64,000 nucleotides of DNA from Citromicrobium sp. JLT1363. Lineage in GTDB: Bacteria > Pseudomonadota > Alphaproteobacteria > Sphingomonadales > Sphingomonadaceae. Below, one piece after another: positions 17,039-24,894 of this stretch (its first letter is position 1; the number at the start of each line of letters is the position of its first letter). Location: assembly GCF_000186705.1 (NCBI RefSeq), contig NZ_AEUE01000009.1:1-64000 (forward strand), in the 5' to 3' direction. The notes below the pieces were generated by a model. The model worked only from the letters and a program-made list of their open reading frames with translations. It had not been told where the DNA came from and made no database searches. The position numbers were made by a program, and so were the translations under genes.

Positions 17039-17070
17039 TAGAGCCAGTTCGGTCGGTTTTTTGGGGCCAG
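17039..17070 (-). promoter_or_regulatory. direct-repeat element upstream of the carbon-nitrogen hydrolase (probable MocR/GabR-type operator)
   Basis: On the minus strand CTGGCCCCA (17070-17062), 14 nt, CTGGCTCTA (17047-17039), with CTGG cores 23 nt apart. The second repeat runs into TAATAA, a plausible -10. It ends 48 nt before the hydrolase ATG and begins 6 nt after the mocR stop. It matches the gabD element at 8 of 9 and 7 of 9 positions with identical spacing. Confidence 0.55.
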
Positions 17071-17075
17071 ATCGC

Positions 17076-18917
17076 TCAGTCCCGGGAGGGGGCAATCAGC
17101 GCCTCGTCGATCCTGCGCCCGTCATCGTCGAGCCAGAGAATGCGGTTGCCTTCGCGCGCGACGAGGAAACGCCCCGTCTCGCCATAGGCCCATTCGTTCC
17201 ACTGGCGGCACCAGTGGTCCCCTTCGATCCACCAGCGGCCCTCGTCGCGATCTTCCTGCGCATAGCCCGCCCGGCCACGCATGCTGCCATCGGCGAAGAG
17301 TTCTATGATGCACGGTTCGCCGTAGACGGTCTGATAGTTGAGCCGCTGGTCGGAGAAGAGCCGTTGCAATTGGGCCCCGGGGAGCGAGGCGAAACTATCC
17401 TCTGCGGGGCGCTGTGGCGATCCTGCATCTGCAGGCGCGTTCATCAGTTTGAGCATCTCGCGCGACAAAGCTTCGATTCCGGGCCGGATCCGGCTTTCGT
17501 CAAGGCTGGTGACGCCGAGCCTGAACATGTTCGAGCGCCCCTGCCCGTCCGCGAAATAGGGGGTCGCCGGTTCGATCAGCACGCCGGAATTCTGCGCCGC
17601 GACCCGGAGTTTCTCCGCATCGAGATTCTCGGGGCCGCGCACCCAGTAGGACGTGCCGCCGGTGACGGGCGGAATCGCAATCGACAGCGGACGGTAATGG
17701 TTGAGCGCATCGCGCAGCGCGATCAGACGCCGCTCGTAAATCCCGAAATGGTTGCGCAGCATGGCGTCGTAATGGCCCAGCGACAGGAAGATGCCCGCCG
17801 TGCGCTGCGTGATCGGCGAGGGTTTGCGCGTGGTCAGGTTGCGCAGCCTGCGTGCGGCGCGGATGAAATCGGCCGGTCCGACAAGAAACCCCAGCCGCAA
17901 CCCGGGCGACAGCACCTTGGACAGCGACGCGACATAGACCACGCGCTCGTCGCGATCACCACTTTTGAGCGAGGGTGGCGCATCGGCGAGGAAGCCGAGT
18001 TCGCATTCGAAATCATCTTCGACGATCAGCGTGTCGTGCCGGTGCGCCTCGGCCAGCAGCGCGGCACGCTCGCTGTCGGGCATCGTCACCCCGGTGGGTC
18101 GCTGGCGGCTGGGAGAGACGTAGAACAGGTCGATTCCCTCAAGCCCGCTCGCAATCTCGACCCCGGTATCGCCGACCGGGAAGTACCTGACCGTCGCTCC
18201 ACGCTCGTGGACCAGCGAGCGGATATCGGGTTCGCCCGGGTCTTCCAGACCGACCGTGCTTTGCGCGCCGCACAGCAGTTCGAAAATCAGATGAAGCGCC
18301 TGCTGCTCGCCCACGGTGACGAGGATTTCGTCGGCGGCCGCCGCAATCCCCCGCCGGGTGAGGATCTTCTGCCGGAACTGCTCGACCAGCAATTCATCGT
18401 CGGCCTCGCCGGTATCGGTCGACCAGCTTTCTACCTCGTTGACAGCCAGCGCCATCCGGCTCGCCTCGCGCCATTCGGCGATCGGGAAAAGAGTGCGATC
18501 GTAGAGCCCTTCGATGAAAGGATAGGGAAGCTGACGCCAGTCCGCCGGGTAGCGCAATCCTTCGTTGGGGACCACGCGATCGGGGGCCTTGCGCATTATG
18601 GCCGATTGCACACGCCGCGATTTTGGTCCGGCGACAGCGGGAACTTTCGCTGTGTGACCGCCATGCGCGACATACACCCCGCTTCGCTCGCGCGAGATCA
18701 GATGGCCCGAAGCAATGAGATCCTGGTAGGCCAGCGACACCGTATTCCGGGCGATGCCGAGTTCACCGGCCAGCTTTCGCGACGATGGAAGCTTCAGTCC
18801 TGACGGCAAAACACCGGAATCAATCGTTTCTACGATGCGCGCCCGCAACTGGGCCTGCAGCGAGCTGCTCGAATCCCGGTCCAGCCGGAACAGGTGAGCA
18901 ATGGGTTGCTTGGCCAT
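17076..18917 (-). CDS. MocR/GabR-type regulator (GntR wHTH + aminotransferase-like domain) with a C-terminal extension
   Basis: This encodes 613 residues. Residues 1-80 are a GntR winged helix-turn-helix (LPSSRKLAGELGIARNTVSLAYQDL). Residues about 120-490 are a class I aminotransferase fold with the PLP lysine Lys334 in VASLSKVLSPGLRLGF and the cofactor Asp in IVEDDFECELG. GabR, the best-studied member, senses GABA through PLP and switches on gabTD. A typical MocR protein is about 460-500 residues. This one has about 110 more (from about 505), beginning LPGAQLQRLFS and rich in Trp and Gly (RWWIEGDHWCRQWNEW); this looks like a small beta-domain of the DUF995 kind. The gene lies directly upstream of the hydrolase operon, in the same direction, with an 85-bp gap. 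Confidence 0.88.
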   Translation of the reverse strand: MAKQPIAHLFRLDRDSSSSLQAQLRARIVETIDSGVLPSGLKLPSSRKLAGELGIARNTVSLAYQDLIASGHLISRERSGVYVAHGGHTAKVPAVAGPKSRRVQSAIMRKAPDRVVPNEGLRYPADWRQLPYPFIEGLYDRTLFPIAEWREASRMALAVNEVESWSTDTGEADDELLVEQFRQKILTRRGIAAAADEILVTVGEQQALHLIFELLCGAQSTVGLEDPGEPDIRSLVHERGATVRYFPVGDTGVEIASGLEGIDLFYVSPSRQRPTGVTMPDSERAALLAEAHRHDTLIVEDDFECELGFLADAPPSLKSGDRDERVVYVASLSKVLSPGLRLGFLVGPADFIRAARRLRNLTTRKPSPITQRTAGIFLSLGHYDAMLRNHFGIYERRLIALRDALNHYRPLSIAIPPVTGGTSYWVRGPENLDAEKLRVAAQNSGVLIEPATPYFADGQGRSNMFRLGVTSLDESRIRPGIEALSREMLKLMNAPADAGSPQRPAEDSFASLPGAQLQRLFSDQRLNYQTVYGEPCIIELFADGSMRGRAGYAQEDRDEGRWWIEGDHWCRQWNEWAYGETGRFLVAREGNRILWLDDDGRRIDEALIAPSRD

Positions 18918-19115
18918 TCCTCATGTCCGTGGCCCAATTGTAGCGTTTGCTCAAGCTCGGTGACGATACGTGCTGCGGCTTGGCATGCCGAAACCATCGT
19001 CGGGACAGCGCAAACCGACAAAAAGCGCAAATCGCAAGAACCTCCGGCGAGCTGGTGCCGCGATCGCTTTCGGGCGATCCCGTTCAATCGCCGAAGGTCT
19101 GAAACTGCAACCCCA

Positions 19116-20447
19116 TCACCCCCCGACGCTGGGGTCGCTCGTGTTTACGCTGTCGCGCGCGTCGGCGAAGGGGCGGGAATCTCCCAGATATGCGCGGCGA
19201 TCGAGATTTCCGGTAGCCCGGAGCAGCGCCGCCTGCGCGATCAGCACATCGCTGCGCGCGCGCGCCAGCGCGAGCTGAGCACTGCGGTAGCTCTGTTCGG
19301 CCAGCAGGATATCGATCGTCGAGCGCAGGCCGAATTCGTACTCGGCGCGCACCCCGTCGAGCGCGAGCTGCGCGGCGGCAAGGCCGGTTCGACTCGCCTG
19401 TTCGCGGCGTTCGGCGGCCTCGAGCGCAGCCCATGCCGTATCGACCGAGCGGATCGTTTCGCGCGCTTCGGCCAGCACGGCATAATCGTCCGCGCGCGCG
19501 GACGCTTCGGCTTCGCGGACCTGCGCCGCCACCAGCCCGCCGGTAAGCAACGGAATGCGCAGGGTTACGCCCACGCTCGCCGCGCTATCGTAGCCGCGAA
19601 AGTCGCCGCCGCTCTCGCGCAGGCCGCGGCCATAGGCCCCGGCAAGGTCGACGCTCGGCGCTCCTTCGGCGCGAGCACGGTCGATCCTTGCTTCGGAGGC
19701 GTCGGCGATGCGGAGCCGTTCGAGCAGGCGCGGATTGGCCTCTTCGGCGGAGGACCGGGCGGAGGGGAGATCGGCGGGCAAAAGCGCCGGCGGCGGGACA
19801 TCGGCCGCAAGCTCTTCCGGCTCTTCCCCCACCACCGCGCGGTACCCCGCCCGCGCGCTCGCCAGTGCCGCTTCGGCATCCGCGAGGTTGGCCACGACGC
19901 TCGATCTCTGCGCTTCGAGTTGTGCCACATCCGTGCGCGTTGCCTCGCCCGTGTCGAAACGGAATTGCGCCTCGTCCACCTGGCGATCGAGCCGCCCGAT
20001 ACCGATCCGCGCCACCTCGACCGCCTCCTGCGCGAACAGCAGGTCCGCATAGGCCGCGACCACCCGTTCGAGCATCGCCGCCTCGCTGTCGCGCAGGCCC
20101 TGTTCGCCCGCCGCGACATCGTGCGACGCGGCGCGGACCGATGAGGAGACTCGCCCGCCGGTCCAGATCGGCATTGCGGCGCGCAGATCGGCGCTACCGG
20201 CGTTTCCGTAGCCCAGATCGTCGTACCCGCCATTGGCACTGGCCGAGAGCGTGGGACGCCCCTGGGCACGGGCCTGCTCGGGCCGTTCCTCCAGCGCTTC
20301 CTGGCGAGCGCGCGCTTCGGCCAGCGTCGGGTTGGTGGCATAGGCCATCGCGATCGCCTCGCGCAGCGTCTCGGCCTGCGCCGTGCCGCTGGGCAGCAGC
20401 ACCGCCCCGGCCATCAGCGCGGCCCCGATCCGCGCGCGCCTAGTCAT
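19116..20447 (-). CDS. TolC-family outer-membrane efflux protein
   Basis: This 443-residue protein has a signal peptide (MTRRARIGAALMAGAVLLPSGTAQA-E) and two repeated long-helix halves of the OEP family, with heptad-like Ala/Glu/Arg-rich stretches such as AQLEAQRSSVVANLADAEAA and, in the second half, LDGVRAEYEFGLRSTIDILLAEQ. It forms the outer-membrane channel of a tripartite exporter. The gene overlaps the permease stop by 8 nt and ends the operon HlyD-ABC-permease-TolC. An Asp/Ser-rich tail (ARDSVNTSDPSVGG) follows the last helix. The cargo is unknown. Confidence 0.9.
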   Translation of the reverse strand: MTRRARIGAALMAGAVLLPSGTAQAETLREAIAMAYATNPTLAEARARQEALEERPEQARAQGRPTLSASANGGYDDLGYGNAGSADLRAAMPIWTGGRVSSSVRAASHDVAAGEQGLRDSEAAMLERVVAAYADLLFAQEAVEVARIGIGRLDRQVDEAQFRFDTGEATRTDVAQLEAQRSSVVANLADAEAALASARAGYRAVVGEEPEELAADVPPPALLPADLPSARSSAEEANPRLLERLRIADASEARIDRARAEGAPSVDLAGAYGRGLRESGGDFRGYDSAASVGVTLRIPLLTGGLVAAQVREAEASARADDYAVLAEARETIRSVDTAWAALEAAERREQASRTGLAAAQLALDGVRAEYEFGLRSTIDILLAEQSYRSAQLALARARSDVLIAQAALLRATGNLDRRAYLGDSRPFADARDSVNTSDPSVGG

Positions 20448-22845
20448 GGCGCAGGGCCCATGCCGGAGCGGTCCGGCTCGCGCGGAGCGACTGACCGAGC
20501 ACGGTCAGCACCGCGACGAGGATCGCGATCACGCTCGCGCCGATGAAGAACACCGGCGACAGGGCGATCCGGTCATCGAACCCGGCCAGCCATGTGCGCA
20601 TCGCGTAGTATGCCAGCGGCCAGGCGATCAGGTTGGCGATGATGACCGGACGCAGGAACTGGCCGACCAGCAGCTTCACGATGTCGCTGGCCGACGCGCC
20701 GAGCGACTTGCGGATGCCGATTTCCTTCGTGCGCCGCGCGGTGTTGAAGGAGGCGAGCCCCCACAGGCCGACCACGCCGATCAGCACCGCCAGCCCTGCC
20801 CCGATGGCGAACAGACGCGCGGTGCGCTCGTCATCCTGGTAGAACATTTCGAGCCGTTCGTCGGACGTTTCCATGCCGAGTGGGAGCGGGCCTGCGCTTT
20901 CCTGCCACGCCGCGCGCACCGCCTCCTTAACCGGGCGCGGATCGCCGGTGAATTTCAGCGTGGCGATGGCGAAGTCGGGCAATTCGCTCTTGTAGACGTA
21001 GAAGGTCGGCCCGATTTCGGCGCGGGCGGAGGTATAGCGGACATTGTCGACCACACCGACGATCGTGCGCGGCCGTCCCCCGCCGACGACCTTGCCGATC
21101 GCGTCTTCGGGCGAATCGAAGCCCATTACGGGCACGGCGTTGCGGTTGATGACGATGTTGAAGTTGCCTTCATCTTCCGTCTCGGTCGCATCATCGCGGC
21201 CGAATTCAGGGCTGAAAACGCGTCCAGCCAGTGTCTCGATGCCGTAGGTTTCGAAGAACTTCTCCCCCACATCGATCTTGCGGACGCTCGGGCCGGGTCC
21301 GGGCACGCCGGGCAGCTGGACGTTCTCGCCGGTATTGCTGCCGCTGCCGCCCACCGCCATGGTTGCGGAAGTAACCGAGGTGACCTGCGGAATCTCGCGA
21401 AAGCGCGCCATCAGGGTGCCCCGCGCAGCGGAGTCGAGCCCGGAGTCGTTGAAGGTGCTCATCACCAGCAGGCCTTCGCGCTCGAAGCCGAGATCGGCGT
21501 TCCGGACATAGCTGGTCTGGGCCATCATCACGGCGGTGCCGATCATGAAAGCGATCGACAGGCCGAACTGGAACACGACGAGGGCTTCGCGCACCCTGGC
21601 ACCGCCCTTGCCGCCGCCCGGCGAGCGGGAAGAGGCGAGCACGGCCGCAGGCTGGAAGCGCGACACGACCATCGCCGGATAGAAGCCCGCCAGCACGCCC
21701 GCGACGATCGACAGCACGACCAGTGCGGGCACGACCAGCGCATAGGGAATGTCGAGCGACAGCCCGCCCGCCGCGTTGACGAAGGGCAGACCCAGCTCTG
21801 CGAGGATCAGGCCGAGCAGCGCGGCGATCGCCACCGTCAGGATAGCTTCGCCCATGAACTGGCGCATCACCTTGCCGCGATCGGCACCCAGCACCTTGCG
21901 CATCGCGACCTCGCGCGCCCGCAGACCCGAACGCGCAGTGGCCAGATTGACGTAATTGGTGAGCGCAATGAGCAGTGTGACGAGCCCGACGATGCCGAGG
22001 GTCGCGACCGTCTGCGGCAGCGTGTCGGAGATACCCAGATGGAAATCCGCGATCGGTTCGACGATGTAGGACAGGATATCCTGCGGATCGGTGCCCAGAT
22101 CCGCGCCGTTTTGCTCGATGATGGCGGGCATTGCGTCGAGGAACGCCCGCCTCTCGGCTGGCGTATCGAGGCGGACATAGGTGTACGCGCTGAGCGCGCC
22201 GAGATTGCGCTGCTCGGCGATGTCCTCCGGCGTGGTCGGTTGTTCGAACGGGACCAGCATCGTGAAATCGAGGTGGGTGTTTTCGGGAAGATCGCGCAGG
22301 ATCGCACCGACGGTGTAGTTCGTCGGCCCATCGTCGCGAGAAATCGTGATGGTCTGTCCGATCGCATCGCCCGAGGGGAAGTAGCGTTCGGCTGCGCTCT
22401 GGGTCAGCACCGCGTTTTGCGGCGACTTGAGCGCGTCGCGCGAGCCGCTTGCCAGCTCGAGCCGGAAGAAATCCAGAAAGCCGGGATCGACCGGGGCGAT
22501 ATCCTCTGCGGTTCCAACCCCGCCCTGGATCACGGTGCCATAGGCGGGCATGATCTTGGTACCTTCGAGGTCGGGGTCGGTCTCCCGGAGTATCTCGAGC
22601 AGGGCCGTCGGAGTCTGCGGGGTCATGCCATCAAACGGGCTGCCGGGCAGGTTCCAGTCACCCTGGACCATGTAGAGATTCTCATGGTCCGGCACCCAGC
22701 GATCGTAACTGGTCTCGAACCGGACATAGAGGCCGAGCACGATGAACACGGCGATGCCGATGGCCAGCCCGCCGATATTGAGCGCGGCGTAGAGCTTGTG
22801 CCGGGTGAGCGAGCGATAGAGCGAGAGCAGCGCGAAGCGGTTCAT
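20440..22845 (-). CDS. MacB-like ABC transporter permease (FtsX domains)
   Basis: This 801-residue membrane protein has two MacB/FtsX modules, each a transmembrane helix plus periplasmic domain followed by a three-helix FtsX block. The first begins MNRFALLSLYRSLTRHKLYAALNIGGLAIGIAVFI; the FtsX blocks carry RAREVAMRKVLGADRGKV and TKEIGIRKSLGASASDIVK, the family's cytosolic coupling signatures. Proteins of this type do not move cargo through the membrane but transmit ATPase-driven conformational change to the HlyD-TolC tunnel (mechanotransmission, as in MacB). It starts 13 nt after the ATPase stop. Confidence 0.9.
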   Translation of the reverse strand: MNRFALLSLYRSLTRHKLYAALNIGGLAIGIAVFIVLGLYVRFETSYDRWVPDHENLYMVQGDWNLPGSPFDGMTPQTPTALLEILRETDPDLEGTKIMPAYGTVIQGGVGTAEDIAPVDPGFLDFFRLELASGSRDALKSPQNAVLTQSAAERYFPSGDAIGQTITISRDDGPTNYTVGAILRDLPENTHLDFTMLVPFEQPTTPEDIAEQRNLGALSAYTYVRLDTPAERRAFLDAMPAIIEQNGADLGTDPQDILSYIVEPIADFHLGISDTLPQTVATLGIVGLVTLLIALTNYVNLATARSGLRAREVAMRKVLGADRGKVMRQFMGEAILTVAIAALLGLILAELGLPFVNAAGGLSLDIPYALVVPALVVLSIVAGVLAGFYPAMVVSRFQPAAVLASSRSPGGGKGGARVREALVVFQFGLSIAFMIGTAVMMAQTSYVRNADLGFEREGLLVMSTFNDSGLDSAARGTLMARFREIPQVTSVTSATMAVGGSGSNTGENVQLPGVPGPGPSVRKIDVGEKFFETYGIETLAGRVFSPEFGRDDATETEDEGNFNIVINRNAVPVMGFDSPEDAIGKVVGGGRPRTIVGVVDNVRYTSARAEIGPTFYVYKSELPDFAIATLKFTGDPRPVKEAVRAAWQESAGPLPLGMETSDERLEMFYQDDERTARLFAIGAGLAVLIGVVGLWGLASFNTARRTKEIGIRKSLGASASDIVKLLVGQFLRPVIIANLIAWPLAYYAMRTWLAGFDDRIALSPVFFIGASVIAILVAVLTVLGQSLRASRTAPAWALRHD

Positions 22846-22858
22846 GGGGGCGGCCTCC

Positions 22859-23539
22859 TCAGATCGCGCGCATGGCGCTGGCGACGATGCGACCGTCGAG
22901 CATGTCGATCCGGCGCTTCGCCATGTCGGCGTGGCTGGGGGAGTGGGTGACCATCACGATGGTCGCGCCGTCATCGTTGAGCGCGGTGAGGATGTTCATC
23001 ACCTGCTCGCCATTGGCAGTGTCGAGATTGCCCGTCGGTTCGTCCGCCAGGATCAGCTTCGGCTGGCCGACGATCGCGCGGGCAATCGCGGCGCGCTGCT
23101 GCTGGCCGCCCGAAAGCTGGTGCGGGAAGTGGCGCCCGCGGTGGGCGATGCCGACCGTGTCCATCGCCGCGGCGACCCGCTCGCCCTTGTTGCCGGACAC
23201 ATCCTTGCGATAGGCGAGGCCCAGCGCAACGTTCTCCTCTATCGTCAGTTCGTCGATCAGGTTGAAGCTCTGGAACACGAAGCCGAGCTGCGCGCCGCGG
23301 AACTTCGCCAGCGCCTTCTCGTCCATCGCGGCGAGATCGGTGTCGCCGAACCAGTAGTGGCCTGAAGTCGGCCGGTCGATCGTGCCCAGCGTGTTGAGCA
23401 GGGTCGATTTGCCGCAGCCCGACGGGCCCATGATGGCGAGGAATTCACCCTCTGCGACCTCGAGGTTCACATCGACGAGGGCGGTCGTCTCGACCTCGTC
23501 CGATACGTAGCGACGTTCGATATTCTCGAGCTTGATCAC
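22859..23539 (-). CDS. ABC transporter ATP-binding protein (MacB/LolD type)
   Basis: This 226-residue ATPase shows Walker A GPSGCGKST (38-46), the Q-loop in FVFQSFNLIDELT, the signature LSGGQQQR, Walker B LILADEP and the H-loop in VMVTHSP. It powers the FtsX-type permease encoded next. I start at GTG 23539 (IKLENIERRY follows) because an open frame further upstream is a shadow inside the HlyD gene; AGAGGA lies about 10 nt before it. The length matches the LolD/MacB ATPase family. Confidence 0.93.
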   Translation of the reverse strand: MIKLENIERRYVSDEVETTALVDVNLEVAEGEFLAIMGPSGCGKSTLLNTLGTIDRPTSGHYWFGDTDLAAMDEKALAKFRGAQLGFVFQSFNLIDELTIEENVALGLAYRKDVSGNKGERVAAAMDTVGIAHRGRHFPHQLSGGQQQRAAIARAIVGQPKLILADEPTGNLDTANGEQVMNILTALNDDGATIVMVTHSPSHADMAKRRIDMLDGRIVASAMRAI

Positions 23540-23556
23540 GGAAGAATGTCCTCTGC

Positions 23557-24852
23557 TTAGCGAAGATTGATGGTGTCGCCCTTCACCCGGGCGAGGTTGC
23601 TGGTGACGATGCGCTGTCCGGGTTCGAGGCCCGACAGGATCTCGACCTGGCGCGGATTGCGGCGGCCGATTTCCACGCTCACCCGGCGGGCATGCTTGCC
23701 ATCGGGATCGATCACGAAGACCGAGGAGCCGCCCTCGTTCAGCCACGCGCCGACCGGCGCGATCAGCGCAGGCGTTGCGGCGCCGAGCGTAATCCGCACG
23801 TCGAGCGTCTGCCCGCGGTTGAGATCTTGTTCCGGCATGGTCTCGAAGGTCAGTTCGACGCGGAAACGGCCATCGGCGACGGTCGGCAGGACCTTGGATA
23901 CGGTCAGCATCGCGCCGCCGGAGGTGGTCGCCTTCTGGCCAAGCTCGACCCGGCCGAGATAATATTCGTCCACCTCCGCCTCCAGCTTCCACGCGCCTTC
24001 GCTGTCGACCTGTCCGGCGGGGTCTCCTGGCGCCAGCGTCTGGCCCGGCTGGAGGTCGAAATTGGTCAGGCGGCCCGCCATGGGCGCGCGGATGGTCAGC
24101 GCATCGAGGCTCCCGCGCACGGCGGCGAGATTGTTCTGCAGCCGCGCGCGGGTGGCATCCAGCATGCGGCCCTGCGTGGCGGTTATCCCGGCTTCGGCGG
24201 CGCGGCCCTGTCGCAGCTGGGCGAGGCGCTGGGTCTGGTAATCGACCTCTTCCTGATAGCTCTTCACCCCCGCATCGGAGACAAAGCCCTTCTCGTGCAG
24301 CTGGCGGCGGATATCGAGATCGCGGCGCGCGCGGATCAGGTCGTATTCGGCGGCGGCGACCTGCCCGGCGCGATCGACCTTCGAACGCTGGATGCCGAGA
24401 TTTTCGCCCGCCACGCCGCCCAGCTGACTGGCGATCTGGGCTTCCTGACTGAGCACGGTGAGTTCGAGATCGGGATTGGCAAGCCGGGCAAGCGGCTGGC
24501 CCTTCGTGACCAGCGCGCCGTCCTGCACGAACAGTTCCTCCACCTGCCCGCCGCTCATAACACCGACCAGCGTGGTGGTGGCCGGAACAACGCTGGCGCG
24601 CACGGGCAGATAGTCGTCGAAGGCCGCGCGCTCGACCCGGGCGGTCTGGACCTCGTCGGCGTCGACATCGGTCGAGCCGCTTGCGGGGATCGCGCGCCAC
24701 CCGATTATCGCAATCGCCACGAGGGCGATCGCGATCAGGAAACGCCTGTCGCGCCACCACGGCGCGCGCTTCTTTTCGACCTTTCGATCCATCCCCGCAC
24801 CGGGTGCGGGCGGAGACAAACTATTGGACTGTTCGGCTGTCTGCGTCATCAT
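23557..24852 (-). CDS. periplasmic adaptor (HlyD/RND-type membrane fusion protein)
   Basis: This encodes 431 residues. One N-terminal transmembrane anchor (RRFLIAIALVAIAIIGWRAI, about 40-60) is followed by a lipoyl half (SGGQVEELFVQDGALVTKGQ), a coiled-coil hairpin (about 150-270), the second lipoyl half (IRAPMAGRLTNFDLQPGQ) and beta-barrel domains. It bridges the inner-membrane permease to the TolC channel. It is the first gene of the exporter operon. Two adjacent ATGs (24852 and 24849) are possible starts. Only 42 bp separate it from the divergent response-regulator gene, so their promoters must overlap. Confidence 0.9.
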   Translation of the reverse strand: MMTQTAEQSNSLSPPAPGAGMDRKVEKKRAPWWRDRRFLIAIALVAIAIIGWRAIPASGSTDVDADEVQTARVERAAFDDYLPVRASVVPATTTLVGVMSGGQVEELFVQDGALVTKGQPLARLANPDLELTVLSQEAQIASQLGGVAGENLGIQRSKVDRAGQVAAAEYDLIRARRDLDIRRQLHEKGFVSDAGVKSYQEEVDYQTQRLAQLRQGRAAEAGITATQGRMLDATRARLQNNLAAVRGSLDALTIRAPMAGRLTNFDLQPGQTLAPGDPAGQVDSEGAWKLEAEVDEYYLGRVELGQKATTSGGAMLTVSKVLPTVADGRFRVELTFETMPEQDLNRGQTLDVRITLGAATPALIAPVGAWLNEGGSSVFVIDPDGKHARRVSVEIGRRNPRQVEILSGLEPGQRIVTSNLARVKGDTINLR

Positions 24853-24894
24853 GCAGCCATTATCGCCGAACCGGACCGAAAGAGCTAAAGTGCT

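Noticed and set aside
22859-24760. 634-codon frame containing the ABC ATPase
   Set aside because: The first two thirds are an out-of-frame reading of the HlyD gene on the same strand; only the part from GTG 23539 encodes the ATPase.
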